64,000 nucleotides of DNA, from NCBI RefSeq assembly GCF_041146395.1, contig NC_091006.1:6640001-6704000 (forward strand). The letters are read 5' to 3'. The notes under the pieces were generated by a model, which had not been told where the DNA came from, ran no database searches, and worked only from the letters and a program-made list of their open reading frames with translations. The number at the start of each line of letters is the position of its first letter. The stretch's first letter is position 1. The DNA is from Eulemur rufifrons. Its lineage: Eukaryota; Chordata; Mammalia; Primates; Lemuridae. The translations under genes were made by a program, and so were the position numbers. This document shows, in pieces, positions 1-12,378 of the stretch.

Positions 1-479
1 CCGGGAATGCAACAGTAAACAAAGACAAAAATCCACGCTGTCATGAGGCTGATTTCCAGCTTGGGACACAACTAACAAACAATAACTATAATTAACAAAA
101 AATAAGAAAATGCAGGCAAAGGGTTCGGTAGCTTCTGAGAGGGATGTTTGTTGCTTTCTAGGGTGGGCAGGAATGATCTCACTGAGAAGGTGGCATTGGA
201 GTAAAACCCTGAAGGAAGGGAGGGAGGGAGCCAAGAGGACATCTTTATGTTCCAGACAGAGGAACACTCAATGCAAAAAACTTGAGGCCAGAGAGCACGT
301 GATATTTTTCAGGAAGAGCAAGAAGGCTGGAGCCCTGTGGCTAAGATCATAGAAGAGGATGTCTGAGTTTAGTTTATGGGTCTTTTGTTTGTTTGTTTTG
401 TATTTTCCAATTTTTTTGACTAATTACTCTTTTTAACACTTATAAAAGAGATTAAGATCAAATAGTGTCAGGTTCCCAG

Positions 480-690
480 GCTCAGACAGATTGTCGTTCT
501 AAACTCATTACCTACTTCCTGTGATGCTATGCCAGCTAGTTCGCCCTCTGAGCCTTAGTTTCTTTATCTGTAAAATGGGTATCAATAATATACTACAATA
601 GGGTTGCTCATTCAGTGAGATAATGAGAACAAAGCACTTAGCCAGGTGCCTGGCTCATAATAAGTGGTTAAGAACTGTTTCTGGCCATTG
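480..690 (+). repeat. MIR SINE, sense
   Basis: Shows the MIR body in order: CTGTAAAATGGG, a GTTGCTCATTCAGTGAGAT-type core, and the CCTGGCTCATAATAAGTGG tail. It lies upstream of the PAK4 promoter. Confidence 0.7.
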
Positions 691-839
691 TTAACCCATT
701 ACTGTCTTCCACTCCCTAATTCCTTTTGGGGGGAAGGTGGGAACAGGCGATACAAGAAAACAGTCATTTCCCCTTTAAGAACCTGAGCGGGCCGGGAGCC
801 AACCTTCCCGCACCTTTTCCAAATTTTCCAATCCCTGCT

Positions 840-1250
840 TGGCATTTTCCGTCCGAAGGTCTCCGATTGGACAATCTGCACCAGTCGGAGGCCGGAGCGG
901 GAGCTACTAGGAGCCCAGCTCCGCCCCTGCGCAGGCCCTGCCCACTGCCCGATCAGCGCCGTTGCTATGGGGACTGGTGGGCGGCGAGGGGGGGAAAGCC
1001 CCGGATGTTCGTTGGGTATTCAACATGGCGGCAGTAGTGGCCGCCGTGGCGGCGGCGCAAGAGAACTGAAGGAGGCGCGAGGGCGCAGAGTTCGGGGCCG
1101 AGCAGCTAGACCGCTAGCGACTGCAGCGCCGAGCCGGTAGGACAAGCGGTCTGGCCAGAGGTTTGGGGTGGGCCGAGCGCTGGCGGTGGGAGAGCGTTTA
1201 CGCGAGGAGGGGGCGGGGCAGCCTGGGTCAAAGTTCACTCATGGAGGGAA
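840..1250 (+). promoter_or_regulatory. PAK4: PAK4 CpG-island promoter
   Basis: CpG density and G+C rise sharply against the AT-richer sequence before 720. There is no TATA box. An inverted CCAAT box (ATTGG, 866-870) sits about 150 bp upstream of a YY1-type element, CAACATGGCGGC at 1021-1032, which in many housekeeping promoters lies at or just after the start site. A GC box (GGGGGCGGGGC, 1209-1219) lies just inside intron 1. These point to a broadly expressed, TATA-less promoter firing to the right around 1015-1025. The exact start site cannot be read from sequence. Confidence 0.8.
1020..1136 (+). other. PAK4: PAK4 non-coding exon 1 (5' UTR)
   Basis: The stretch after the YY1 box ends in a good splice donor, GCCG|GTAGGA, with GT at 1137-1138. 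The ATG inside the YY1 box (1025) opens only a short frame and is not the PAK4 start, which lies 35 kb downstream. The left edge is inferred from the YY1 position. Further alternative 5' UTR exons are known for human PAK4, but I could not identify any in intron 1. Confidence 0.65.
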
Positions 1251-1727
1251 GGGTCGCGTCCTAGGGGTCGAGGGTCAACGTTAAGGGGAGGGAGGTGCAG
1301 AGGAAATCGGAGGTCAAACTAGCAAAGGGGGCGTGACAGAAGGGAGTGCATAGTTGGAAATTTGAAGTGGGGGCGCGTTCGAAGGGATAGGGCGAGTCTC
1401 AAAAAAGGGAGGGTTCAAGTTGATAATTTGAGGGGAGGCTGCGCCTACAAGGGTCAGAGGCACAACCACGGGGGTGGCGAGTTGGAGGTTTAAGGCCGCA
1501 ACCAGCGGAGCAAATGGATGAGATTTAGATTGGGGGGGCGTCTTTTAGGGGATCATAGGTGGGGCATGGCTAGAGGGTACAAAGGTCAAATTCTGACAGT
1601 GGGACAGATGTTGAAGGGTCAAAAGTTAAAACCCTCGTAGGGTATACTGCAGGGAGGAGGGGCAGGGACATCCAGGAGGTGCTTCCAGGTAGTGGGAGAA
1701 GGGGGCCCCTCCCACAGATGCTGATAA

Positions 1728-2160
1728 TATAGCAGACACTCATAAAGCAGTTACTTTGTGCTAGACCCTCTTCCCCACACTTTATGTATATTAACTTGTT
1801 TAGTCCTCACTACAGCCTTGTGGGGTCTTAACCTATTATTAAGAGGTTAAGTGATTAGCCCAAGATCACTTAATGGGTAAGCTGTGTGGCTGGAATTCCA
1901 ACTCTGGAATTCAGGCCTATAGTCCTTCCGTGGCCTACTGCCTCTCAATCGTAATGTGGGTTAATGTTTAATGAGAGCTCACACTGTGCTCAGTGATGGG
2001 TGTGTGCCCAGTTTTATTTCATTCCTACCGCAATCTTGTGAAATGGGTACTAAAGATGAACCCACTTTACAGACAGAAAAAGTGAGGCTCAGAAAGCTTC
2101 TGCTAAGGGCAGAGGCAGATTCAAAGCTGAGGCTGGGTGATTCCAGAGCTCCTGCCCTAG
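1728..2160 (-). repeat. Two adjacent antisense MIR copies
   Basis: Two successive copies, about 1728-1930 and 1968-2160, show the reversed MIR order: TACTTTGTGCTAG / CACTGTGCTCAG, then the cattt-AACTT-ctcac core, then AAGAGGTTAAGTGA / CAGAAAAAGTGAGGC. Both lie in the first kilobase of PAK4 intron 1. Confidence 0.65.
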
Positions 2161-2894
2161 TTGCCACATTGTCCATTGCCGGTAGTTCTGTTCCTGGAAG
2201 CAGGGGGCTGGGTAAGGCTGGGACACTCCCTGGGCAGGAACAGATTGTCGGCTTGGCCTCCTTGGAAGGGTGTGATCTGGGAGGGGAGGTTCCCATGGGC
2301 CTATGGGAGTGGGGTGTTTGTGGGTGGCCCAGAGTCTGAGTGAATCTGATGGTTTTCTGGCGGGGAAGGGTGTCCCTGGGTGGTACCCTGTGCAAAGTTG
2401 GTTGTTCTTAAAACCCCAGGCTCTTGCTGTGGTCCTCAGTCACTCCCACCTCATTTCCTACTGCTCTCCCCACCACTCCCCAGCCTGTTTGCTGTTCTTG
2501 ACCTCTAGGCTTCTCCTCCCTCCAGGTTATTGACCTTCCTATTCTCTCTGCCTGGAATCCTTATCCCACCCTGCCCCCTTTCACTGGGTGTCACTCACTC
2601 GGCCAGACCAGGACCACCCTAGCTCTCACTGCCCTCAGGCTCTCTCTGTCTCACTGTCTGTTCTCTTCCCAGCCATTTGCTTTTGCTTCCTCCTTACCTT
2701 GTTAATTAGGGCAAACGTTTGGTGTCTGCCTCCCCTGCTAGAACCCCCTCTAGAATGTGGGTTCCACATGGCAGAATTGCTCCATGGAGTTCCTTTTCTC
2801 AGTCCCCACCTGAAGCCCTGCCTAGCCTGCAGAGGGTGCTCTTTTGGTGGTGGTTGACAGTTGGGCACTGTGCTGGGACTGCAGGGGACACAGA

Positions 2895-2948
2895 GCCCCT
2901 ACCCCAGAGAGCTCTCAGGGTCCCTACCCCAGAGAGCTCTCAGGGTCC
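2895..2948. repeat. Tandem duplication of 26 bp
   Basis: The unit containing CTACCCCAGAGAGCTCTCAG is present twice head to tail, with essentially no divergence. Confidence 0.85.
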
Positions 2949-3359
2949 CCTGGTGGGAGCAGGCTGGAACCAGACCCCCAGCCAGTGACACATGGCTACA
3001 TTTCTACAAACCATGATGTAGCCTGCGAGGACATGTTCAGGGAGCCGGGAGAGTGCCCAGACCCTGAGCTTGGGCTGAGGCCTGTGTCCCTTTCCCCTGG
3101 GAAAGTCCCCTGGGAAAGTTCTGAAGGATGAGGAGGAGGGACAGGAAAGGGTGCACCAGGCAGAAGGAGCAGTGTGTGCAGGGCCCTGGGCATGAGTGGA
3201 GGTCAGGGGGCAGGTGCAGAGTTGGGGCCTGGAGGCAATGTGTAGGCTGCGTAGGGTCAGGGCGAGACCCTGAGGTAGCTCAGCCTTGAGGGACAGTGGG
3301 AGTGGGGGAGCGCTGAGGAGCTGCCGGTGTGTGGGGGGCTCTGTGGGGCCGCAGGGGGC

Positions 3360-3570
3360 AGTGGTTCAGAGAGCAGGCGAGGACCAGGCATGCCTGGTTC
3401 ACACCCAGCCCCATCACTCACAGGCTGTGTGCGAGTGTCTCGGTTTCCTCCTCTGCAAAATGGGCATAATGATAGTGGCTGCCTCATAGGATTGCTGTGA
3501 GGGTGCAGAGTGTAGAGCGCTCGGCCCAAGGCCTTGTGTGCAGTAGGTGCTGTGTAAGCAGTGGTTCTGC
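3360..3570 (+). repeat. MIR SINE, sense, ending in a CTG-rich tract
   Basis: GGTTTCCTCCTCTGCAAAAT and CATAGGATTGCTGTGAGG mark a sense MIR. Immediately after it, 3566-3602 is a CTG/CTA trinucleotide tract interrupted by CAG. Confidence 0.65.
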
Positions 3571-4157
3571 TGCTGCAGCTGCTGCTGCTACTACTACCAC
3601 CGCCTGGGGAGGGCCGCTCTCCACCGGCCTCCTGGCTTTCTCTGGCAGCCATCCCACTCCCACCTGGCTCTGGCAGGGTCACAGAGCGGGCACACTGCCA
3701 GGCAACCATGTGAGGCCAACCCAGCCTCCTAACCTGCGGTGCCAGCTCACTCAGCGTCTCAGGGCTTGGCGGAGATAAGGAGGGCTAAGGCTTTGGCATT
3801 GCAGACCCATGTTCAGGACCCTGCTTTGTCACTTACCAGCCATGGGACCTTGGACAGATGATTTCTTACTTGCCAGTTTTGTTCCTCGTGATACATTGTG
3901 GACCAAGGAAAAAGAGTAGAGCTTTCAGTATAATGAAATACCCACACAGAAATACCTACCTGTCGCATCCATCCTGGGAACAGAACATGCTGTGATATGT
4001 TACAGGCCGGGGGTCTCCTCCCCACTCCCCTCCCCTCTCCTTTCCAGTGGTAGCTGCTCTGCTGGATTTGGTTGTCAGCATTCCTCCGCAGCTTGTTATA
4101 TTTTTTGCTACCCTTGAATGTATTCACAAACAACAGAGCAGTAGCTATACATTGCAA

Positions 4158-4306
4158 CCCCCTGGAGAGCTTTAACGAGATGCCTTTGCTCAGGCACGCT
4201 GTACACCATAGAAATTCTTCAGACTCGCCTGGTCTGGAGTGGCGCTGTCTTCAGTCTTTACGAAGCTCCCTGGGCGGGTCTCATGGTTAGCCTGGGCGGA
4301 CCACTG
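4158..4306 (+). repeat. MER5A-like hAT fossil
   Basis: The terminal phrase GCTCCCTGGGCGGGTCTCAT...GGACCACTG resembles the MER5A end (gctccc-ggtgattct...gaaccactg). It is heavily diverged. Confidence 0.4.
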
Positions 4307-4388
4307 CTGTTTTACAATTCATATAAATGGTTTCACTGTTAACATGTCCTACTGTGACTTGCTTTGCTCGACATTACTATATATATAA

Positions 4389-4497
4389 TTTTTTTTTTTA
4401 AGAGACAGGATCTCGCTAGGTTGCCCAGGGTAGACCTGAACTCCTGGGCTCAAGCGATCTTCCCGCCTTAATCTCCCGGGCAGCTGGGACTACAGGT
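4389..4497 (-). repeat. Alu monomer (FLAM-like), antisense
   Basis: A T-tract is followed by AGAGACAGGATCTCGC, CCTGAACTCCTGGGCTCAAG and GCTGGGACTACAGG, which is one antisense Alu arm only (about 108 bp). Confidence 0.75.
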
Positions 4498-5829
4498 GGC
4501 TTTTTGCTCAGCGTTAGAGTTTGGATCTTTCTCCGTGGTGATGTCTGTAGGTCTAGGGCAGGTCATTTGCTTTCCCTGCTGTTACTTCTTTTTGTGATTG
4601 TGTGTCACACAGAAGTTATCTGTTTACCTTTTGGTGGCCATTTAGGTGATTTCCTGTTGGGGCTGTAACAGTGCTATGATGAACATTCTGGAATGTCTTT
4701 CCTTGTATACTATGGCCGGAGTCTGTCTTGGGCATATGCCTCGCAGTGGAAATGCTGCACTTTCCACCTTTGCTAGCCGTTGCCAAGTCGCTCTCCTAAG
4801 CGGTTGTACGAGTGCATCCCAGCCGCGCTCCAGAGCTCCCTTCGTTCCACATCCTGCTTTGGGCGAGTTCCTGGCCCTCGCTGCAACAAGTTACTCAGCC
4901 GTGAGACGGTAGGTTTATGGACCCCTGCACCCCACCAGGCTCGTTGGAAACAGCTGGGGAGATGGTTCATGTGACTGGCTTAGCCAGGACCTGATACCCA
5001 CTGGCCCCTCACACTCAGAGGAGGAGGCAGGATGGGGAGGCCTTTGACCTTTACCCTCTAGGGCATCCAGGACAGTGATGGCGGCTTTGACCCAACTCTC
5101 CCTGGGAGGCAGCTCGCAGGGTTGACAGTTGGGAAAGGGAACTGTATTAACTTGAACCTCCCTTGGGAGGAGGCAAGGGGGAAGGACGTGAAGGTTGGAA
5201 AGGGCTGGACAAACCCTGGGTACACTGTTTTGGTGTGTCGAATTATTGGTCCAGTGGTGACCAACACAGCCCAGCACTGCCCTCCTGCCCTGGCCAGAGA
5301 GGTTAGGGCTAAGAAGGAGGAAGCACAGGCAGAGGGGTTGGGGTGGTGGTGGGGCACAGGGACTGTGGGGCTCCAGAGGAGGCATCTGACCCAGCCTGGG
5401 CGGTCCATGGTGACATCTGATTAATGAGAAAGAGTGAGCCAGGCCTAGAAAGGATGTAGAAAGGACATAGCAGGTAGTGGGTACAGAAAGTGCAAAGGCC
5501 CTGAGGTCCAGATGAGCTTGGGGTGTTCAAGGACCATCACACAGGCCAGTGTGGCCGAGTGGGGGAGGGTGTCCCGGAGGGGGAGGATGTGGCAGACAAA
5601 GCAGAGCTGACAGGCCGAGGTAAGGCGTGCGGATTTCGTTCTGTGTGTGATGGGAAGTCATTGGAGGGCTTTGGCAACATCTGGTTTCCCTGTTATGAGA
5701 TTGCTCAGGCTGCTGTGTGGGGAGCAGGTCGTGGTGGGGGAAGGGACAGGGAGCCTATGGGGAAGCTACTGTGATAGTCCAAGCAGGAGAAGAGGGTGGA
5801 TAGGATGAAGGTGACAGTGATGGAGGAGG

Positions 5830-6010
5830 GTCCCGAGTGCCAGCCGAGATCGTCAGTGCTTTACCCATGTTAACTCATTCGATCTTCACAACAGCCTATG
5901 AAGTGGGTACTATTATCATCCCCACTTTCGAAATGAGAAAACTAAGGTCACACAGCAGGCAAGAGGCAGAAGTAGTGTTTGAACCCCGGTCCTCAGGGCT
6001 CCAGAGTCAC
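5830..6010 (-). repeat. MIR SINE, antisense
   Basis: Carries GTTAACTCATTCGATCTTCA, GGGTACTATTATCATCCCCA, the CACACAGCAGGCAAG block and the TTTGAACCCCGG tRNA-derived B-box region, in antisense MIR order. Confidence 0.85.
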
Positions 6011-7859
6011 TGCTTGCTGGGGCTGCCTGCCATTGGTTTGGAACTGGCCTTGAAGGATGGGGCTGATTCCTGTCCAGTTGGCTCTTCCCCAAGCTCCTTT
6101 TTAGACAGAAGCTCCTTGGGGACCTGTTCCACCTGGGTAGTTTCTGGGCACTGGGTCCCCTCGGGGCCCCCCTGTACCTCCTTTCCTTTCTTGTCCACTG
6201 CCCCACCCCTCCTTGTGCTGCTGGCTCATGGTGAGCCAGACTTCCTGGCCAGACGTTAGGGGTGTCCCCCGCAGCTGTTTCTCCCATCACCCGAGCTGGG
6301 CCGCCACAGATGCTGCCAGCAGGAAGCAGTCTCCTTCCAAGTCACGGCCAGGGAAATGGGACCCTTCCCGCCCCGGCCACCCATCTGGGGCCAGGGCTTA
6401 TTGTCTGCCAGACGCCTTGGCCCACAGGAAAGTTATGGGGGCCAAGGAGAGTGAGAAGGGGAACTCTCCCAGGTCCCAGGGGAGCCAGCTATGGCGGATG
6501 TGACAGAAGCCATTGCTCACTGCAGCCTGTCTCCTGGGGCCCTCAGGTCCTGCCCTGACCTTCCCCTGTGTGCGAGGCCATCTGCTGCTGTCCTAAGGGA
6601 CAGTGGGAACTTCCCTGCTGTGCAGTCCAACACATCCCTCAGCTTGCCCCCCTAGCTGGGAGCTCCCTGGGCCTCCCGTTTGTCACTTACTAAATGGGGA
6701 TGTTAGTGGCTACTTCTTGGGGCTGTGGAAGGATTTGAAGAGATCATGTGCGTGTGTAAAATGCTAGCCCGGTGCCGGGCGCACAGTAAGCTCTTGGTGA
6801 GCATTGACTTAACAGTTCTATGGGAACTATAGTTCCATCTCCTCGCACCCTGCCCTCCTCTGGGCTCCCAGCCATGTCGATCCCACGGTAGCCCCCAGCT
6901 CCTGGCGTCCAGGCTTGGTGAGCCAAGCACCGGCACGTGTGACTTATTGTCGGGTGGCTCTGCACAGAGACCCTGAGAAGGAGGTGTTATTAACCTCATT
7001 TCTCTTTTCCTGCATTTTAATTTTCAGAAGGCACATTTTTGCTCCATGTGCACGTATTACCTATTCCTCTAAATAATAATTGAAAAACTGCACACAGCAC
7101 CAGAAGGTATACAGAGACGAGCAAATCTCTTCCCTGCCCGCTGCCAGAGGCAGCCACTGTTCCACTTTCCTTTCTTTCCTGCACTGTTTGTTTCCTGCAA
7201 GTGTTCTCCACTTCTTTTAGTTTTTACTCAAATGGAGCGGACTTCCCATGTGTGCCGTATGTCCTGCCCTTTGCGGTTTCCCTCCGAAGTTCTGTATCAG
7301 GACAGAGAGTGCTTCTCGATTGTCCCCTGGCAGGTGTGTGCCCCGACAGTTCCCTGGGTGCCAGTGGCCGGTCAGGTGGCTCCACTCTTCCCCTGCTGTG
7401 AACAGGGCTGCATCTGCATGCGAGCTGCGTGTGTCTGAGCTCGTGGTCTCCTGGTCTGAGATGGGTGCCCCGTTGGCCCTGCCAGTAGTGTTCCCTCCTG
7501 CCAGGGAGGCCGTGCCCGTTCACACTCCCACCCCAGTGTCTAATGGCACCAGCGTTTCCTCGCACGCTCACCAGTGTGGACGGGGCATTACGTGATGCTT
7601 TGACCTTTGCCAATGAGACAGATGACAAATGGCCCTCCTTGTGGTTCTGATTTTAATATGAGTAAAGTGGAGCATCTGTGTGTTGTCGAAAGCCATCTGG
7701 GCTTTCTTCTCTGGGAGCTGTCTATTCCTGATTTTATTTTCCCTGAGAAGGGGAAACTGAGGCACAGGCCAGCAGCCCCACAACCAGTAAATGACAGATC
7801 TGGGGCTCCAACCCAGGCCTTCTTGGCTCCATTCTGGAGTTCCTAACCTGTCTGACACA

Positions 7860-8090
7860 GTGGAGGTCAAGGTCATGGACTTTGGAGCCAGCTTTGCCAC
7901 TTACTAGCTGTGTGACCCCAGACAAATCACTTCACCTCTCTGTGCCTTGATGTCCTCATCTATGAAAAGCGGATGACAGTTATACCTCCTCATAGGGTTG
8001 TTTTGAGGATAGAAATGCATGTTCAGCAGGTAAGATGCATAGTGAGTGTTCAGAGACTGTCAGCTGCTAGTGTTAGCGCGCAGAGTACTA
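7860..8090 (+). repeat. MIR SINE, sense
   Basis: Near-complete MIR: TTTGCCACTTACTAGCTGTG, CACTTCACCTCTCTGTGCCT, then CTCATAGGGTTGTTTTGAGG. The CORE-SINE section is easily read. Confidence 0.88.
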
Positions 8091-8869
8091 TTCTGTATTG
8101 TTAATACTACCGGGCCCTGTTCTCTCTGCTTTCTGTGAGCCAAGACACAGGTGCTGTTACTGTCTCCCTTTTACAGGGAAGAACATGGAGAAGCGGGAGG
8201 TGAGCAGGGCTGGGGCTTGCTGAGCCCCCTGCCTCCCACCCCCAGACTAAGCGCCAGGATTAGAAGGCTCTGCCTCCTCCTTCTCCCACCCCGTTCTATC
8301 GTGTCTCCATGCTGTGCAGGCTGCAGTGGAGCTTTTGAGGGGACACCTTGAGAGGTGGTTGCCCTGGGCAAAGTCCTCACGTAGAGAGCCTCCCTCCCGG
8401 CCCTCCCTGCTCCCACCCCGGCCAGCCCTGGAAACTCCTGATAAAGCTGCATTGTGCAGCGGGTTTCGAGTTTGCTCCCCCGGCTCCCCCAGCTCAGTTT
8501 CACCACTCCCACACCTCGCCACTCCCACCCTTCGGAAAGCACCCACAGAAAGCGCTTGCCATCCTGGGCCGCCTTCCCTGCCTCCTCCTCCCCCTCCCAC
8601 CCCCACAGGCAGCGGTCAGCCCTGGGCGCAGGGAGAAAGTAGGACACTGCAGGCTGCTGGCCTCTCCTCAGACTCAGCCCCCAGGTGAAGACCCCGCAGG
8701 CAGTCCTTGTCCCTGTCTCCTGAGGAACCCTCCTTCCCTGCTGCCCACAGGGACCTCCCTAGCCCTGTTGTCCCTTCCCCCAAATCTTCCACTGCAGCCT
8801 GGCCCCAGATTATTTGCCTCTGAAATGCTGTATATACACATAGCACTTATAATTCCTCTACTCTTTCAA

Positions 8870-9520
8870 AACCTTTAATAACTGTCAAGTATAATGTGTC
8901 TACAAAAAAAGTGCACAAAATGTACATGTCAGTTTAGCAAAGAATTATAAGGTGAATAAACACTTCACCACCAGGTGGGTGAAAACAGAGAAGGCAGCAT
9001 CCCCAAAGCCTCCCCATCTCCCCTCGACCACGGCCTCAGTAGTGACCACTCTCCTGACCCTGGTGGTCATCACGTCCTTGCTTTTCCTGATAGCTTTTAC
9101 CATCAACGGTGTATCCCTGAATTCCAGAATGTCGTCTCGCCTGCTTTTGAACTTGACATAAATGCAGTCTTCCAGTGTGTCCCTGTCTGAGTCTATGTCT
9201 TTCATCTTTAGGTCTGTGAGATCCATCCTCGTGGCCGCGTGTGTCTGTGGTTCATCCCTCTCGTTGCCGTGCCGTGTTCTGTCTCTCCGTCTCCTGCCGT
9301 GCTGGTGCCTGTGTCCTCTTTGCAGGCGTCTGCTGGGGCGTGTGCGTGCGTTTCTGCAGGGGACGTACCCACGAGTGCCTTGCTCAGGGCAGAGGGTGGG
9401 GCAGTTTCAGTGTTAGTGGACATCCCGAGGTGGTCGTGCCTGTGTACACTCCCAGTAGTGGTGGGTAAGAATTTTTTTGCTTGACATCCTCACCAACACT
9501 TGATACTATCAGACTTTTTA
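8870..9520 (-). repeat. Old L1-like remnant, antisense
   Basis: The run ACTCTCCTGACCCTGGTGGTCATCAC and TTTTGAACTTGACATAAATG matches the wording of antisense L1M 3' regions, which recur at 16040-16230 and 23040-23590 here. Assignment to L1 is by recollection, and edges are approximate. Confidence 0.45.
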
Positions 9521-9839
9521 GTAGATCTTGGAACGTTTTTATTCTTTTCTCCTGCGAAAGTGTTAATAACACTGCTGGTTGCATTGGGAGGGGTCCTCCC
9601 TGTTGTTTTCTCCTCCCTGTGTTCCTGCCTGTCCCAGCTCTCACCCATTCTACAAATAAGAGTCAAGTGTTGGGGACCAGGGGGAACGCAGGTAACAGGT
9701 GGCCCTCGCTGAGCTGTCTGGCAGGGGACACAGAGACAGGTAAGATAAACCAAACTGGTGGCTCTCACGCCCCCATCTTCCCACAGTGACCCTGTCTCAG
9801 TAACGGGCACCCATGTCCACCCTCTTGATTAGGACACCA

Positions 9840-10490
9840 AGGCTGGCATCATCCTGACTCCTCTCTTCCTCTTCTCCACCCCCCAGATGTCAGGAAAGCC
9901 TGTCACTGTACCTTCAGAATGTGACCTGGTGCCTCACACCCTCCCCTCCCCCCTGGACCATTGCTGCAGACTCGTGGCTCCCGCCTCCTCCACTGTCCCC
10001 ACACAGCCAGAGGGGGCTGTGAACACCTGGTCACATCCCGTCCCTGCCCTGTTAGGGACCCTCCGCTAACTCCACCTGTCCCAGGGGAGAAGCCCATGAG
10101 GCCTGAGACCCGGGCCCAGCTTTGCAGCCTGCCCACTTCACTCCTGTCCTGCCGCACCATTCCTGAATATTCTAGGCTACGGCCCGCGCCAGGGCCTTTG
10201 TTCTTGCTGCCCTCTCTGCTGGCAGCACTCTCCGTCCCTGCATTCGGGCGCGTCCCCACCCGACCGCTGGGTCTGCAGGGGCAGTCCCTGTCGTTCTCTC
10301 TGGCCACCTTCCCCTACGTGGTTTTCTTTGTGGCACTCATTATGGTTACTTGCATCACACTATGATTTTTATTGTGTCCCTCCCATAACTTGGCTTCCCG
10401 CGGGTGGGGAATGACAGGGCCTTACTGTCCCTTGCCGTGTTCTCAGGGCTTGGCAGGTAGTGGTCTCTGAATAAACACTGGTTGACTGAC
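9840..10490 (+). repeat. L2 LINE 3' end, sense
   Basis: The terminal block GGGCTTGGCAGGTAGTGG followed by CTGAATAAACACTGGTTGAC is the classic L2 3' end. The preceding cytosine-rich 500 bp reads as the diverged L2 ORF2 tail. Confidence 0.7.
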
Positions 10491-11259
10491 CAAGTGAGCT
10501 GTCGTAAGAGGAGCTGCCAAAGTGTCTAGTGGGGGATCCGCCCTGGGTGGGGAGCGCAGGGCAGGCTTTCCTGAGGAGGAAATGCCACTTGAAGTATGAC
10601 CTGGCCTCAGCTGAGGGAGGAGCAAGGCCGAGGCTGAGCAGCTGCCTGTGCAGAGGTCCTGGGGCGGGAGACTGCGAGGGGCCTCTGAGGAAGGGTCAGT
10701 TCTGGAGTTGGTCTGGATTCGAATGGTGACAGCCACTCAGGCCTCTCCTGGCCTCAGCGTTGTCTTCTCTAGAATGAAGCTCCTTCGGGTGATCTAGGGC
10801 CTCTCTGAAGTTCTGCTGCTGACATGCTTATCCTGGTGCCGGGCTCAGAAATGTAAATGTGATTGTTTATTTTTTCTACAAATACTCTGGAGTGCTGGCC
10901 TGCTGTGACTTCCAGGGACACAGTGGTAGATAAACAGACCCAGTTGCTACCCATTTGGAGCCTGCTTGGTGGCCTCTTGGCTCTCTGGGGTGCCCCAGCT
11001 TGGAGGCAGGAGAGGGCCTGACATGACCCTGGGCCTGGAGTGTCCTTATTCTGGACACAGGAAGCTCTTTAGGCTGATTAATAGGGAAAAGTAATTGAGG
11101 GTTTGCGTGCGCTGGCGCTGGGCCCTGTGCGGTGCTCCCACGCTGCTGCCCACCCTCCCAGGGTCCCAGGAGGTGGTGGGCAACACCCATTTGACCCATT
11201 TCACAGATGTGGAGGGTGAGGGTGGCGCCACAGGTAGGTAAATGCTCGGCCCATCTTGC

Positions 11260-11960
11260 AAGCTAATGCCGAGTGGGTCTGGTGGTCTCTCCCCTGTGGT
11301 GCTGGTTTGCATTTCCCTGGTGGCCAGTCCCATGGAGCAATTTCCCATTTGTTATTCCGGCTCCTGTGAGGGGCCATTCATGGCGCTCGTCTGTTTTTCC
11401 ACTGGGCTGTCTGCCATTTTAGTTTTCATTCGAGTTAAATCCTAGATTCTGGACGAGAGCCTTTGCTTCCAAGGTGTTACGCTGAACCTTCTCCCAGTTG
11501 GTGGCTTGTCTTTTCACTGTTTTTATTTTGTATTTGATGAACAGAAGTGCTTAATTTTAATGTAGTCAAGTTTGCCACTCATTTCCTTTGTAGGTTTATA
11601 GTTCTGCTTTTCCCATTTTGTCTGTATTGTTTTCATGTGTGGTGGGCATCCAGTTCCATGTTGTCCATGTGATTCCCCAACCATCCAGGCGCTATTTATT
11701 GAAAACAGACTGACTTTCCCCACTGCTGCCTTTATCATAAATCATGTCTCAGCATAATTGTCTGTTTCCAGGTGCTCTCTTCTTTTCTCTTCTGTGTGTT
11801 CCCGCGGTAGAACCACACTGTCCTAATTTCTTTAGTTTGTAAGTCTTGAGTGCAGCGAGAGCAAGCCCTCCCACTTGTTTTTCAAGAGTATCTTGGCCAT
11901 TCTTGACTTTTTACAATGTTTTAAAAATATTAGACAAGCATCTTGTCAGTGTATTGTCCA
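11260..11960 (-). repeat. Old L1 fragment, antisense
   Basis: GTTTGCATTTCCCTGGTGGC, GTTGGTGGCTTGTCTTTTCA and TTGGCCATTCTTGAC follow the order of the antisense L1 ORF2/3' region. It is heavily mutated with no coding capacity. Confidence 0.7.
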
Positions 11961-12300
11961 CCACACACACACCTAAATGCACACATGCACACACACATGC
12001 GCACATGCGGCAACGAGTCTCCCAATCCATGAACGTGGTATGTCTCTCCGTTTATTTATATCATACTTTTTCAGCAGAGGCCTTGCCCACCTCTTGTTGA
12101 TTATTCCAGTACTTTGTAATGCAGCAGAGGGTTTGGTCTGTGCCCTTCTCTCCCACAAGGCATTTTGCTCCCTGGGTTTGGCCTTGCTGGGTGAAGACCT
12201 CACAGCTGTGGCAGGAGCCCACTTCCTCCATTCCTTGCTTCTTCCTGGCACCATCCCTGGGCCCTGGTAGAGGGTGGGCAGGGCGCCCAGAGAGGAGGCT

Positions 12301-12378
12301 GTAATTTTCCTGAATGATTTCAGGGGCTAATTAAAGGTTTTCCTTGACTAATCAGCTTACAGTTTAATTATCAGGGAG
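12301..12378. promoter_or_regulatory. AT-rich homeodomain-motif cluster (candidate enhancer)
   Basis: A short AT-rich island in GC-rich intron sequence holds GCTAATTAAAG, TTGACTAATCAGC and TTTAATTATC within 78 bp and matches no repeat I recognise. Spaced TAAT cores with an AP-1/MARE-like TGACTAATCAGC suggest a conserved regulatory element. Function is inferred only. Confidence 0.3.

Noticed and set aside
7860..7925. tRNA gene suggested by GCCACTTACTAGCTGTGTGACC-like boxes
   Set aside because: This is the tRNA-derived head region of a MIR; no cloverleaf or anticodon arm can be drawn. The same applies to the other MIR copies.
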